Positions 28,871-37,495 are shown, numbered from the stretch's first letter. The stretch: DNA of 64,000 nucleotides from Duganella sp. BJB480 (GCA_003416985.1 QVIN01000002.1:620001-684000), one strand, 5' to 3'. Numbers and translations are program-made. The notes: a model not told the origin generated them from the sequence alone.

Positions 28871-29807
28871 CCGCGCCGTGGTCCTGGTGGTGGACGACGT
28901 GCCGGAAAACCTGGCCGTGCTGCACGATGCGCTGGACGAATCGGGCTACACCGTACTGGTGGCGAACAACGGCGCAACCGCCTTGCAGCGCGCCGCCGAG
29001 GCGCAGCCGGACGTCATCCTGCTGGACGCCGTCATGCCTGGCATGGACGGCTTCGAAACCTGCCGCCATCTAAAAGCCAGCCTGGCCACGCGCCACATTC
29101 CGGTGGTGTTCATGACCGGGCTGACGGAAGCGGAGCATGTGGTGGCGGCCTTCGCGGCCGGCGGCAACGACTACGTCAGCAAGCCGCTGCGCACCAGCGA
29201 GGTGCTGGTGCGGATCGCCGCCCACATGCAGACGGCGCGCCTGATGGACCAGGCCCGCAGCGCATTGGACGCCTTCGGCAACGCGGTGATCGCGATGACG
29301 CCGGGCGATGGCAAGATCGTCTGGCAAACGCCGCTGGCGCGCACGCTGATGCAGGGCTACGCAGTCGATACGGAGTTGACGGCGTGGCTGGCGGCGACGC
29401 AGCTGGCGCACAGCCAGGGCCAGTCGCATCCGCCGCTGACGCTGCAGCGGGCCAGCCGCCGCCTGATCTTCTCGGCGGCGGAGTTCAGCGAAAACGAGCA
29501 GTGGATGATCGTGCTGCGCGAGGAATCGGACAGCGCGCAGATCGAGAAGCTGATGGCGTCCTTCAAACTGACGCAGCGCGAATCGGAGGTGCTGAACTGG
29601 GTCATCAAGGGCAAGACCAACCGCGACATCGGCGACATCCTCGGCACCAGCCCGCGCACCGTGAACAAGCACCTGGAACACGTGTTCGTCAAGCTGGGCG
29701 TGGAAACGCGCACCTCGGCCGCGGCGGTCGCGATGGGCAAGCTGCGGATCAGAACGACGGCAGACGCAAGCCCAGTTGAATCGCCAGCAGGCGCACCACC
29801 ACGATAG
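28854..29807 (+). CDS. Two-component response regulator, REC + LuxR-type HTH
   Basis: 317 residues. Receiver about 9-125 with phospho-acceptor Asp58 in VILLDAVMPGMDG and the conserved Lys in YVSKPLR; a middle segment of about 110 residues without a recognised domain; a NarL/FixJ-type HTH about 248-305 (LTQRESEVLNWVIKGKTNRD, then TSPRTVNKHLEHVFVKLGV). The ATG lies inside the kinase gene (17-nt overlap), so the two are translationally coupled and almost certainly partners. The likely regulon is the convergent porin-urt operon. Its 3' end overlaps the channel gene on the other strand by 59 nt. Confidence 0.92.
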   Translation: MNFNTDRAVVLVVDDVPENLAVLHDALDESGYTVLVANNGATALQRAAEAQPDVILLDAVMPGMDGFETCRHLKASLATRHIPVVFMTGLTEAEHVVAAFAAGGNDYVSKPLRTSEVLVRIAAHMQTARLMDQARSALDAFGNAVIAMTPGDGKIVWQTPLARTLMQGYAVDTELTAWLAATQLAHSQGQSHPPLTLQRASRRLIFSAAEFSENEQWMIVLREESDSAQIEKLMASFKLTQRESEVLNWVIKGKTNRDIGDILGTSPRTVNKHLEHVFVKLGVETRTSAAAVAMGKLRIRTTADASPVESPAGAPPR

Positions 29808-30357
29808 AAACCAGGCCGGCGCCGAACGCCCAGCGCTGCGGCATGCCGGCCTTCTTCAGCAGGATGTACAACAGGATGCCGGCGATGGCGGCGGTCGCGT
29901 AGATATCCTTGCGCAGTATCAGCGGCACCTTGGCCGACAGGATATCGCGCACCAGGCCACCGCCAACGCCGGTCAGTGTGCCCATCAGGATGACGATCAG
30001 CGCGCGGCAGCCCTGCGCCTCCGCCACCTTGGCGCCGGACATGGCGAACAGCGCCAGCCCCAATGCGTCGGCGATCAGCAAGGCGTCGGTCGGTATCGGC
30101 AGGACCTGCACCCACAGGATCGTAAAGAGCGCCGAGCCGACGATCACCAGCAGCGGCTTGGGGTCTTCGATCCAGAACACCGGATGGCGGTTCAGCAGCA
30201 AGTCGCGCACGGTGCCGCCGCCGATGGCGGTCATCGCGGCCAGCACCATCACTCCCAACAGATCCAGATGGGAAGCCATCGCCGCCAGCGTGCCACTGGC
30301 GGCGAAGACGGCAACGCCGATCAGATCGAGGATATAAAAAAGCAAACGCAACTCCAC
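29749..30357 (-). CDS. TRIC-family membrane channel protein (YicG/YadS-like)
   Basis: 202-residue membrane protein with seven predicted hydrophobic segments and the two glycine-rich repeats of the TRIC/UPF0126 family (AIGGGTVRDLLLNRHPVFWI and TGVGGGLVRDILSAKVPLIL), an internal duplication. Eukaryotic and prokaryotic relatives form trimeric cation (K+) channels; some bacterial members are linked to glycine uptake. The start is a GTG, with AGG 7 nt upstream. Its last 59 nt overlap the end of the response regulator gene on the opposite strand. Confidence 0.9.
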   Translation of the reverse strand: MELRLLFYILDLIGVAVFAASGTLAAMASHLDLLGVMVLAAMTAIGGGTVRDLLLNRHPVFWIEDPKPLLVIVGSALFTILWVQVLPIPTDALLIADALGLALFAMSGAKVAEAQGCRALIVILMGTLTGVGGGLVRDILSAKVPLILRKDIYATAAIAGILLYILLKKAGMPQRWAFGAGLVSIVVVRLLAIQLGLRLPSF

Positions 30358-30447
30358 GGGGAACCTGACAAATAAAAAAGGACCGATACTTTATCAGTTA
30401 TCGTGGAAGCGGCCAACTTCCGGGCGCATGGCGCGCGGGCGCGACGT

Positions 30448-30720
30448 CTACTCCGACGATTCGGCCGAGCCGGCGCACCGCGACTCTTCCGCGGATTTCT
30501 CGGCATCGGTCGCCGGCCGTACATGGTCGCCATCCGGCACGCTCAGATTGCCGGTGCGTTGGAAGTCCGAACAGCTACGCGCCAGCCTGACGTCGTCGTG
30601 GGCAGCGTCCCGGCGCGCCGTCACCGCCGGGCCATCGCCGGGGCGGCTCGATATCCAGTAAAGCACCAACAGCACAAACGGCACCAGCAAAAATACATAA
30701 CGTGACAATCGTGGATTCAT
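30448..30720 (-). CDS. Small single-pass membrane protein, unknown
   Basis: 90-residue open frame with one strong N-terminal membrane segment (RYVFLLVPFVLLVLYWI, about 7-23) and a hydrophilic, charged tail (RRDAAHDDVRLARSC, ending in GSAESSE). I do not recognise a family. It fills the gap between urtE and the TRIC gene on the same strand. The ribosome site is weak. The membrane segment followed by low-hydrophobicity sequence supports a real gene, but it could be non-coding. Confidence 0.45.
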   Translation of the reverse strand: MNPRLSRYVFLLVPFVLLVLYWISSRPGDGPAVTARRDAAHDDVRLARSCSDFQRTGNLSVPDGDHVRPATDAEKSAEESRCAGSAESSE

Positions 30721-30809
30721 GATGACTACAAAGTGACAAGAAGGACAATGTAGCATGAAATTTAAGTGCGAAATGCACGCTTTGTCACTGCCGTGCAGCC
30801 GGCGCCCGC

Positions 30810-31508
30810 CTAGACGGCCAGATGGCGCTTGACCTCCGGGTCGTTCATCGCCGCCTGCGCGCCGGATGCCACCACCTCGCCGCGCGACAGCACGATGAAC
30901 TGGTCGGCCAGTTCATGGGCAAAATCGAAGTACTGCTCGCACAACAGGATGGCCATGTCGCCGCGCTGGCGCAGCAGCCGGATCACGTTGCCGATGTCCT
31001 TGATGATGGAGGGCTGGATGCCTTCGGTCGGCTCGTCGAGGATGATCAGCTTGGGCTCCGCCAGCAGCGCCCGGGCGATCGCCAGCTGCTGCTGCTGGCC
31101 GCCGGACAGGTCGCCGCCGCGCCGGTGCAGCATGTCCTTCAACACCGGGAACAGTTCGTACACCTCGCCCTTGATGGTGGAGGCCTTCCTGCCGCTGTGC
31201 GTGGCGAGGCCCATCAGCAGGTTCTCCTCCACCGTCAGGCGGGCGAAGATCTCCCGTCCCTGCGGCACGTAGGCGATGCCGGCCCGCGCGCGCTGGTGCG
31301 GCGCCATGCGCGTGATGTCGCGCCCTTCCAGCCTCACCGTGCCGGCCGATACCGGCAGCACGCCCATCAGGCATTTGAGCAGCGTGGTCTTGCCGACGCC
31401 ATTGCGGCCCAACAGCGCCATGCACTTGCCCCGCTCCAGCTCCAGTGACACGCCGCGCAGCGTGTGCGAGGAGCCGTAGTACTGGTTGATTTTTTCGACT
31501 TGCAGCAT
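30810..31508 (-). CDS. urtE: Urea ABC transporter ATP-binding subunit UrtE
   Basis: 232-residue LivF-like ATPase, one of the two ATPases powering high-affinity urea (or short-amide) uptake. Begins MLQVEKINQYYGSSHTLRGV; Walker A GRNGVGKTTLLKCL, signature LSGGQQQQLAIARAL, Walker B LIILDEPTEGIQPSI. The opening and the size match UrtE rather than a branched-chain amino acid LivF, and the position as last gene of a five-gene urt operon settles it. 5 nt separate it from urtD. Confidence 0.95.
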   Translation of the reverse strand: MLQVEKINQYYGSSHTLRGVSLELERGKCMALLGRNGVGKTTLLKCLMGVLPVSAGTVRLEGRDITRMAPHQRARAGIAYVPQGREIFARLTVEENLLMGLATHSGRKASTIKGEVYELFPVLKDMLHRRGGDLSGGQQQQLAIARALLAEPKLIILDEPTEGIQPSIIKDIGNVIRLLRQRGDMAILLCEQYFDFAHELADQFIVLSRGEVVASGAQAAMNDPEVKRHLAV

Positions 31509-31513
31509 ATTCG

Positions 31514-32323
31514 TCAGCGCCCCAGATAAACTTCAATCACCCGCTCGTCGGACTGCACTTGCGCCATCGTCCCCTGCGCCAGTACCGAGCCCTCGTGCAG
31601 CACCGTCACCACGCCCTGCTGCGCGATCTCCGTCACGAACGCCATGTCGTGCTCCACCACCATGATCGAATGCTTGCCGCGCAATTCGTTAAGCAGTTCC
31701 GCCGTGCGCGCCGTTTCGGCGTCGGACATGCCGGCCACCGGTTCATCGAGCAGGATCAGTTGCGGCTCCTGCATCAGCAGCATGCCGATCTCCAGCCACT
31801 GCTTCTGCCCATGCGACAGCAGGCCCGCCAGCCGCCGCTCGCTGCCGTTCAGGCGTATCAGCTTGAGGATCTCGTCGATCTTGCCGTGCTGTTCGGACGA
31901 CAGGCGCGCGAACAAGGAGGGCCGCACGCGCTTGTCGGTCTTCATCGCCAGTTCGAGGTTTTCAAACACCGTGTGCTGTTCGAAGATGGTCGGGCGCTGG
32001 AACTTGCGGCCGATGCCGGCGTGGGCGATCTGGTATTCCATCATGCGGCTCAGGTCCATGGTCTGGCCGAAGAACGCCGTGCCGGATGTGGGCCGCGTCT
32101 TGCCGGTGATGACGTCCATCATCGTGGTCTTGCCCGCGCCGTTAGGCCCGATGACGCACCGCAGCTCGCCCACCGAAATATCCAGACTCAGTTTATTCAA
32201 GGCGCGGAAGCCGTCGAACGACACCGTGATCTCTTCCAGGTACAGGATGGCGCCGTGCGTGGTGTCCAGCCCCGGCTCCGCCACGCGCCCCGACGAGATG
32301 TTCAAATGTTCGTTGGCGCTCAT
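31514..32323 (-). CDS. urtD: Urea ABC transporter ATP-binding subunit UrtD
   Basis: 269-residue LivG-like ATPase partner of UrtE. A 25-residue leader precedes LYLEEITVSFDGFRALNKLS; Walker A GPNGAGKTTMMDVITGKTRP, signature LSHGQKQWLEIGMLL, Walker B LILLDEPVAGMSDAET. The FDGFKAL-type opening and LSHGQKQWLEIGM are characteristic of UrtD. The ATG overlaps the urtC stop (ATGA); the longer frame upstream is a shadow of urtC. Confidence 0.95.
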   Translation of the reverse strand: MSANEHLNISSGRVAEPGLDTTHGAILYLEEITVSFDGFRALNKLSLDISVGELRCVIGPNGAGKTTMMDVITGKTRPTSGTAFFGQTMDLSRMMEYQIAHAGIGRKFQRPTIFEQHTVFENLELAMKTDKRVRPSLFARLSSEQHGKIDEILKLIRLNGSERRLAGLLSHGQKQWLEIGMLLMQEPQLILLDEPVAGMSDAETARTAELLNELRGKHSIMVVEHDMAFVTEIAQQGVVTVLHEGSVLAQGTMAQVQSDERVIEVYLGR

Positions 32324-33402
32324 GGCTGCTCCTTGCGCAAGCGCGCGGCCAGTCCGGCTATGCCCTGCGGCAGATAGCGCGTCACCAGGATAAAAATCAG
32401 GCCAAGCGCGAACAGCCACAGGTTCGGGAAGGCGCCGGTGAACCAGCTTTTCAAACCATTGACCGAGAACGCGCCGATGATGGGGCCCAGCAGCGTGCCG
32501 CGTCCGCCCACCGCCGCCCAGATCACCATCTCGATCGAATTCGCCGGCGACATCTCGGACGGATTGATGATGCCGACCTGCGGCACGTACAGCGCGCCGG
32601 CGATCCCGCACAGCACCGCCGACAGCGTCCATACGAACAGCTTGAACCACAGCGGGTTATAGCCGATGAACATCAGCCGCGATTCCGAATCGCGTACCGC
32701 CTGCAGCACGCGCCCCAGCTTGGACTTGACGATCCAGCGGCACAGCAGCAGCGAGCCGGCCAGCATCGCCAGCGTGACCAGGTACAGCGTGGCCTTGGTG
32801 GCGGGTGCGCTGATGGAGTAGCCCAGTATCCGCTTGAAGTCCGTGAAGCCGTTGTTCCCGCCAAAGCCGGTGTTATTCCGGAAGAACAGCAGCATGAACG
32901 CATACGTCATGGCTTGCGTGATGATCGAGAAGTACACGCCCTTGATGCGCGAGCGGAAGGCGAAGAAGCCGAACACGAACGCCAGCACGCCCGGCACCAG
33001 CACCACCAGCGCAAGGCAGTACCAGAAACTGTCGGTGGCGGTCCAGTACCAGGGATAGGTTTTCCAGTCGAGGAAGACCATGAAATCCGGCAGGTCGCTC
33101 TGGTACACGCCTTCCCTGCCGATGGCGCGCATCAGGTACATGCCGTGCGCGTAGGCGCCCAGCGCGAAGAACACGCCGTGGCCCAGCGACAGGATGCCAG
33201 CGTAGCCCCACACCATGTCGAGCGCCAGCGCGGCCAGCGCGTAGCACATGAATTTGCCGACCAGGCTGACCATGTAGCTCGGCACATGCAGCGGATGGCC
33301 GTCCGCAAAGGCCAGGTTCAGCACCGGCAGCGCGGCCAGCACAAGGCAGCAGGCGGCGATGCCGCTCCACGCCCGATGGGAAAAGAGAGAGGGTTGATTC
33401 AT
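32320..33402 (-). CDS. urtC: Urea ABC transporter permease UrtC
   Basis: 360-residue LivM-like inner-membrane permease with about ten hydrophobic segments. Blocks GYAGILSLGHGVFFALGAYA, FRNNTGFGGNNGFTDFK and YVPQVGIINPSEMSPANSIE, followed by AAVGGRGTLLGPIIGA, are typical of UrtC. Starts in the urtB stop (ATGA) and ends in the urtD start (ATGA), so the permease and ATPase genes are all coupled. Confidence 0.95.
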   Translation of the reverse strand: MNQPSLFSHRAWSGIAACCLVLAALPVLNLAFADGHPLHVPSYMVSLVGKFMCYALAALALDMVWGYAGILSLGHGVFFALGAYAHGMYLMRAIGREGVYQSDLPDFMVFLDWKTYPWYWTATDSFWYCLALVVLVPGVLAFVFGFFAFRSRIKGVYFSIITQAMTYAFMLLFFRNNTGFGGNNGFTDFKRILGYSISAPATKATLYLVTLAMLAGSLLLCRWIVKSKLGRVLQAVRDSESRLMFIGYNPLWFKLFVWTLSAVLCGIAGALYVPQVGIINPSEMSPANSIEMVIWAAVGGRGTLLGPIIGAFSVNGLKSWFTGAFPNLWLFALGLIFILVTRYLPQGIAGLAARLRKEQP

Positions 33403-34973
33403 TCCGCGCTCCTGCCTTTCATGGCGAACAGGCCCTGCGGCCGCTTCTGGATAAACATGATGATGAAGACCAGGATGGCGATCTTGGCCAGCACCGCGCC
33501 CGCCACCGGTTCCAGGAATTTGTTCGCTTCGCCCAGTCCCAGCGCGGCGATGATGGTGCCCGCCAGTTGGCCGACGCCGCCCAACACCACCACCATGAAG
33601 GAATCGACGATGTAGCTCTGGCCCAGGTCCGGACCCACGTTACCCAGCTGTGACAAGGCCACTCCGCCCAGCCCCGCGATGCCGGAGCCCAAACCGAAGG
33701 TCATCATGTCGATCTTCGCGGTGGACACGCCGACGCAGCCGGCCATGCGGCGGTTCTGCATTACGGCGCGGACGAACAGGCCAAGCCGCGTCTTGTTCAG
33801 TATCAGCCAGACGCCGGCCACCACCAGCAGCGCGAAGACGATGATGACGATGCGGTTGTAGGCCAGCACCAGCGAGCCAAGCACCGTCACGCCGCCGGAC
33901 ATCCACGACGGATTCGCCACCTCGACGTTCTGCGCGCCGAAGATGGTGCGTACCGCCTGCATCAGTATCAGGCTGATGCCCCAGGTGGCAAGCAGGGTTT
34001 CGAGCGGACGCCCGTACAGCCAGCGGATCACCGTGCGCTCCAGCGCGATACCGACAGCGGCCGTGACCAGGAAGGCGGCGGGCAGCGCGGCGATCAGATA
34101 GCAGTCCACAGCCGAGGGAAAGTAGTTGCGGAAGGCGAGCTGGCACAGGTAGGTGGTGTAGGCGCCGATCATCAGCAGCTCTCCGTGGGCCATGTTGATG
34201 ATGCCCATCAGACCGAAGGTGATGGCCAGGCCCAGTGCCGTCAGCAGCAGCACGCTGGCCAGCGAGATGCCGTAGAAGACGTTACCGATAAATTCGGTGC
34301 GCCCGAGGCGGCTGTCCAGCGCCTGCAAGGTGTGGGCGGCGGCCACGCGCACGGCCTGGTCGGGCTCCTTCTCGCCCTGCATCGCTTGCAGCAGCGGGCG
34401 CAGATTGGCGTTGCTGCTGTCGGACAGCGCTTCGACGGCGGCCTTGCGCCTGGCGGCGTCCGGCGATTGCAGGTTGGCGGTGCCGGCGACCAGTTGCAGC
34501 ATGGTGCGGATGTCCGGGTCCTGCTCCTTCGCCAGCGCTTTTTCGATCAGCGGCGCCTGTGCCAGCGTCACGCTCTTTTGCAGCTCGGTGGCGGCGGCAA
34601 GGCGTTGCGCGCGATCCGGCGAAAACAGCTTGAGCGCGGACAGCGCGTCGTCGACGGCACCGCGCAGGCGGTTGTTGACCATCACGCCGTCCAAGCCTTC
34701 GGGCAGAGGGCCGGTTTCGCCGGTGGCCGGGTTGTAGGCCTTGTCGTCGGTGACGATGAAGACGTGGCCGTCCGGCGTGGCGTACAGCGCGTCGGTCTTG
34801 AGGGCCGTCAGCAGGCGGGTGGCGTCGTCGTTGGCCAGCGCGCCGATCTTGACGATGGCGTCGACACGGGCGTCGGGATCGCCACCGGCCAGGGGCGCCA
34901 GCAAAGCGCTGTCGATGGCGGCATGTGCGGCGCAGGACAGCAGCAGGCAAGCCAGGAGCAGGAGTTTTTTCAA
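33399..34973 (-). CDS. urtB: Urea ABC transporter permease UrtB
   Basis: 524-residue LivH-like permease with the N-terminal extension typical of UrtB: a signal-like segment (LLLLACLLLSCAAHA), then about 200 periplasmic helical-repeat residues (ATRLLTALKTDALYATPDG, DDALSALKLFSPDRAQRL), followed by about eight membrane segments with GLMGIINMAHGELLMIGAY and VLGGVGQLAGTIIAALGLG. The extended N-terminus distinguishes it from amino-acid LivH. A strong stem-loop separates it from urtA. Confidence 0.95.
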   Translation of the reverse strand: MKKLLLLACLLLSCAAHAAIDSALLAPLAGGDPDARVDAIVKIGALANDDATRLLTALKTDALYATPDGHVFIVTDDKAYNPATGETGPLPEGLDGVMVNNRLRGAVDDALSALKLFSPDRAQRLAAATELQKSVTLAQAPLIEKALAKEQDPDIRTMLQLVAGTANLQSPDAARRKAAVEALSDSSNANLRPLLQAMQGEKEPDQAVRVAAAHTLQALDSRLGRTEFIGNVFYGISLASVLLLTALGLAITFGLMGIINMAHGELLMIGAYTTYLCQLAFRNYFPSAVDCYLIAALPAAFLVTAAVGIALERTVIRWLYGRPLETLLATWGISLILMQAVRTIFGAQNVEVANPSWMSGGVTVLGSLVLAYNRIVIIVFALLVVAGVWLILNKTRLGLFVRAVMQNRRMAGCVGVSTAKIDMMTFGLGSGIAGLGGVALSQLGNVGPDLGQSYIVDSFMVVVLGGVGQLAGTIIAALGLGEANKFLEPVAGAVLAKIAILVFIIMFIQKRPQGLFAMKGRSAE

Positions 34974-35006
34974 AATAGTGTCCTCAGGTGATGCAGGTTT
35001 GGCGCG

Positions 35007-35032
35007 CGGCCCCGTCGCACCGACCGGGGCCG
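35007..35032 (-). other. Strong intercistronic stem-loop between urtA and urtB
   Basis: CGGCCCC (35007-35013) pairs with GGGGCCG (35026-35032) and GTCG (35014-35017) with CGAC (35021-35024), with one bulged C and a 3-nt loop: 11 bp, nearly all GC. No T-run follows. Placed 12 nt after the urtA stop, it probably protects the urtA message or reduces read-through, so the binding protein is made in excess over the permease. Confidence 0.6.
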
Positions 35033-35043
35033 TGCCGCACGGC

Positions 35044-36300
35044 TTACAGCTTCTGCTTACCCTCGTTACCCGGAATGTACGGGCTCCATGGATTCGCGCG
35101 CACTGGGCCTGGCGTTTTCCACACGACGCTGAACTGGCCGTCAGGGCGGATCTCGCCGATGAACACCGGCTTGTGCAAGTGGTGGTTGGTCGGATCCATC
35201 GTCAGCGTAAAGCCCGACGGCGCCTTGAAGGTCTGGCCGGCCATCGCCGCGATCACCTTGTCGGTGTCGGTCGACTTGGCCTTCTCCACCGCCTGCGCCC
35301 ACATATGGATGCCGACGTAGGTGGCTTCCATCGGATCGTTGGTCACGACCGTGTTCGCGTTCGGCAGCTTCTTCGCGACCGCGTAGGCCTTCCACTTCTT
35401 GATGAATTCCGTATTCACCGGATTCTTCACCGACTCGAAGTAGTTCCATGCCGCCAGGTGGCCCAGCAGCGGCTTGGTGTCCACGCCGCGCAGCTCCTCC
35501 TCGCCCACCGAGAACGCCACCACCGGCACGTCGGTCGCCTTCAGGCCGGCGTTGCCCAGCTCTTTGTAGAACGGCACATTCGAATCGCCGTTGATGGTGG
35601 AGATCACCGCCGTCTTGCCGCCGGCCGAGAACTTCTTGATGTTGGCGACGATGGTCTGGTAATCCGAGTGGCCGAACGGCGTGTACACCTCGTCGATGTC
35701 GCTATCCTTCACGCCCTTGCTCTTCAGGTAGGCGCGCAGGATCTTGTTGGTGGTGCGTGGATAAACGTAGTCGGTCCCCAGCAGCACGAAGCGCTTGGCG
35801 CCACCGCCCTCCTTGCTCATCAGGTATTCCACGGCGGGTATGGCCTGCTGGTTGGGCGCCGCGCCGGTGTAGAACACATTCTTCTCCAGCTCCTCGCCCT
35901 CGTACTGCACCGGGTAGAACAGCAGGCTATTCAACTCCTTGAACACCGGCAGCACCGACTTGCGCGACACCGACGTCCAGCAGCCGAATACCACGGACAC
36001 CTTGTCCTGCGCGATCAGGCCACGCGCCTTCTCGGCGAACAGCGGCCAGTTGGAGGCCGGATCGACCACCACCGCCTCCAGCTTCTTGCCCATCACGCCG
36101 CCCTTGGCGTTGATTTCGTCGATCGTCATCAGGGCCACGTCCTTCAACGACGTTTCGGAAATGGCCATCGTGCCGGACAGCGAGTGCAGGATGCCGACCT
36201 TGATGGTGTCGGCGGCATAAGCTTGCGCCCCGGCGGCCAGCATGGCGGTGGCTGCGGCGATGCGGCTCAGGGAGGCGATGAAATTGCGGCGATTTTGCAT
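35044..36300 (-). CDS. urtA: Urea ABC transporter substrate-binding protein UrtA
   Basis: 418-residue periplasmic binding protein (type 1 fold). The leader has a twin-arginine-like NRRNFIAS followed by a hydrophobic stretch ending AYA, so Tat export is possible. Mature start DTIKVGILHSLSGTMAISE, then GGVMGKKLEAVVVDPASNWP, VFGCWTSVSRKSVLPVFKE and LFYPVQYEGEE, all hallmark UrtA/FmdD strings that separate it from leucine-binding proteins. First ABC gene of the operon, 22 nt after the porin gene. Confidence 0.96.
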   Translation of the reverse strand: MQNRRNFIASLSRIAAATAMLAAGAQAYAADTIKVGILHSLSGTMAISETSLKDVALMTIDEINAKGGVMGKKLEAVVVDPASNWPLFAEKARGLIAQDKVSVVFGCWTSVSRKSVLPVFKELNSLLFYPVQYEGEELEKNVFYTGAAPNQQAIPAVEYLMSKEGGGAKRFVLLGTDYVYPRTTNKILRAYLKSKGVKDSDIDEVYTPFGHSDYQTIVANIKKFSAGGKTAVISTINGDSNVPFYKELGNAGLKATDVPVVAFSVGEEELRGVDTKPLLGHLAAWNYFESVKNPVNTEFIKKWKAYAVAKKLPNANTVVTNDPMEATYVGIHMWAQAVEKAKSTDTDKVIAAMAGQTFKAPSGFTLTMDPTNHHLHKPVFIGEIRPDGQFSVVWKTPGPVRANPWSPYIPGNEGKQKL

Positions 36301-36322
36301 GAGATAGCTCCGTGTGGTGGAA

Positions 36323-37435
36323 TTAGAATTGCAGCTGCAAGGTGACAGAGAACTTGTCCGTATCGGCGGCGTTGGTGATCTTGGTCTTCGAGTACACGGC
36401 GCTGACCTGCGCGTTGTAGCCGTCGATGATGTAGTTCACGCCCGCGTCGTACTGTTTGGTGTCGATGTCGGTGTCGGCGGCGAACTTCTGCCAGCGCACG
36501 AAGGGCTGGAACTTGCCCCAGCCGGCCTTCTGATCGAAGATCCAGGAAGCGCCGGCCGAATAGGCCTTGCCCTGTTCGGACTTGATGATGTCGTCGGTGT
36601 TGTAGTCGTACCAGGCCGCTTCCAGCGCGAAGGCGCCGGAGCCCTTGACCCGCTTCTCCATCAGGAAGTCGACGTTGTAGGAGCTGTACTTGCCGCTCTT
36701 GGCAACGGTGAGGATGCCGTCCTTCTGGTAGCGTCCCGCCACGCCGATGGAGAGGATGTCGGCGGCGCCGAGGTAGTTGCCGGTGCCGTAGTAGCCCGGC
36801 TCCGCGTCCCAGAAATCGTATTGCAGGCGCCCCGCGTACATCAGCGAATCGTCGGCCTTGATACCGGCCGCCTTGGCCTGCGACTGCGTCATCGAGCCGA
36901 TGCCGAAGGTGTGGCCTTCGAAGGCGCCGAACGAGTAACCCAGCTTGCCCTCGGCGGCATTGCCCCATACGACCACGCCGTCGTCGCGGCCGCGGAAGAT
37001 GCCGCCGTTGTAGCCGTAGCGCGAGGCCACGCCGGCCCAGTAGCCGCCGCCAAGCGAGTAGTAAGGCCCGGCCATGTTGGCGCGGTCGCTCGGCGACAGC
37101 AGGCGGCCCGCCCAGATGTTCAGCTCAGGCGAAATGGCGAACTGGCCGGCGGCGTCCAGGATGCGGATCTTGTCGCCGTCCCACTCGGTGTTCAGCATGC
37201 CCTTGATATTCTTGTTGAGCGAAGCGCCGAAGAACAGCCGGGCCGAATCCAGGTTGAAATCGCTGGAACGGTCGGTGCCGTCGGGCGCGCCGTTCTTGGC
37301 GCTGGTGTAGCTCTCGCGCATGCCGAAGCCGACGCTGACCGACTTGTCGTCGCCAAAATTGATCGTGGCGCCAGCGCACGCATTACCTGCCACCGCCACT
37401 GCCGCCGCCAGCAGCATTCCCCGTTTCACACCCAT
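36323..37435 (-). CDS. Outer-membrane porin of the urea operon (FmdC-like)
   Basis: 370 residues: signal peptide about 1-22 (cleavage after ACA or AGA), then a beta-barrel of alternating strands (SVSVGFGMRESYTSA, SARLFFGASLNKNIKGMLN, GYWAGVASRYGYNGGIF) and a terminal Phe (FSVTLQLQF). It resembles phosphate-selective-porin-like proteins and FmdC, the porin found with amide/urea ABC genes. It heads the porin-urtABCDE transcription unit. ATG preceded by AAAGGGGAA. The channel's substrate is inferred from context. Confidence 0.88.
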   Translation of the reverse strand: MGVKRGMLLAAAVAVAGNACAGATINFGDDKSVSVGFGMRESYTSAKNGAPDGTDRSSDFNLDSARLFFGASLNKNIKGMLNTEWDGDKIRILDAAGQFAISPELNIWAGRLLSPSDRANMAGPYYSLGGGYWAGVASRYGYNGGIFRGRDDGVVVWGNAAEGKLGYSFGAFEGHTFGIGSMTQSQAKAAGIKADDSLMYAGRLQYDFWDAEPGYYGTGNYLGAADILSIGVAGRYQKDGILTVAKSGKYSSYNVDFLMEKRVKGSGAFALEAAWYDYNTDDIIKSEQGKAYSAGASWIFDQKAGWGKFQPFVRWQKFAADTDIDTKQYDAGVNYIIDGYNAQVSAVYSKTKITNAADTDKFSVTLQLQF

Positions 37436-37495
37436 CTTGTTCCCCTTTTCGGTTTTGGATGCTGCAAGGTTAGCCAGCAGACAAGCCGTGAGGAA

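Noticed and set aside
37436..37495. Possible sigma-54 promoter (TGGCTAACCTTGCA on the minus strand) upstream of the porin-urt operon
   Set aside because: The GG and GC dinucleotides are separated by 8 nt, not the 10 nt needed for a -24/-12 promoter, and the -24 element lacks the CAC that should follow TGG.
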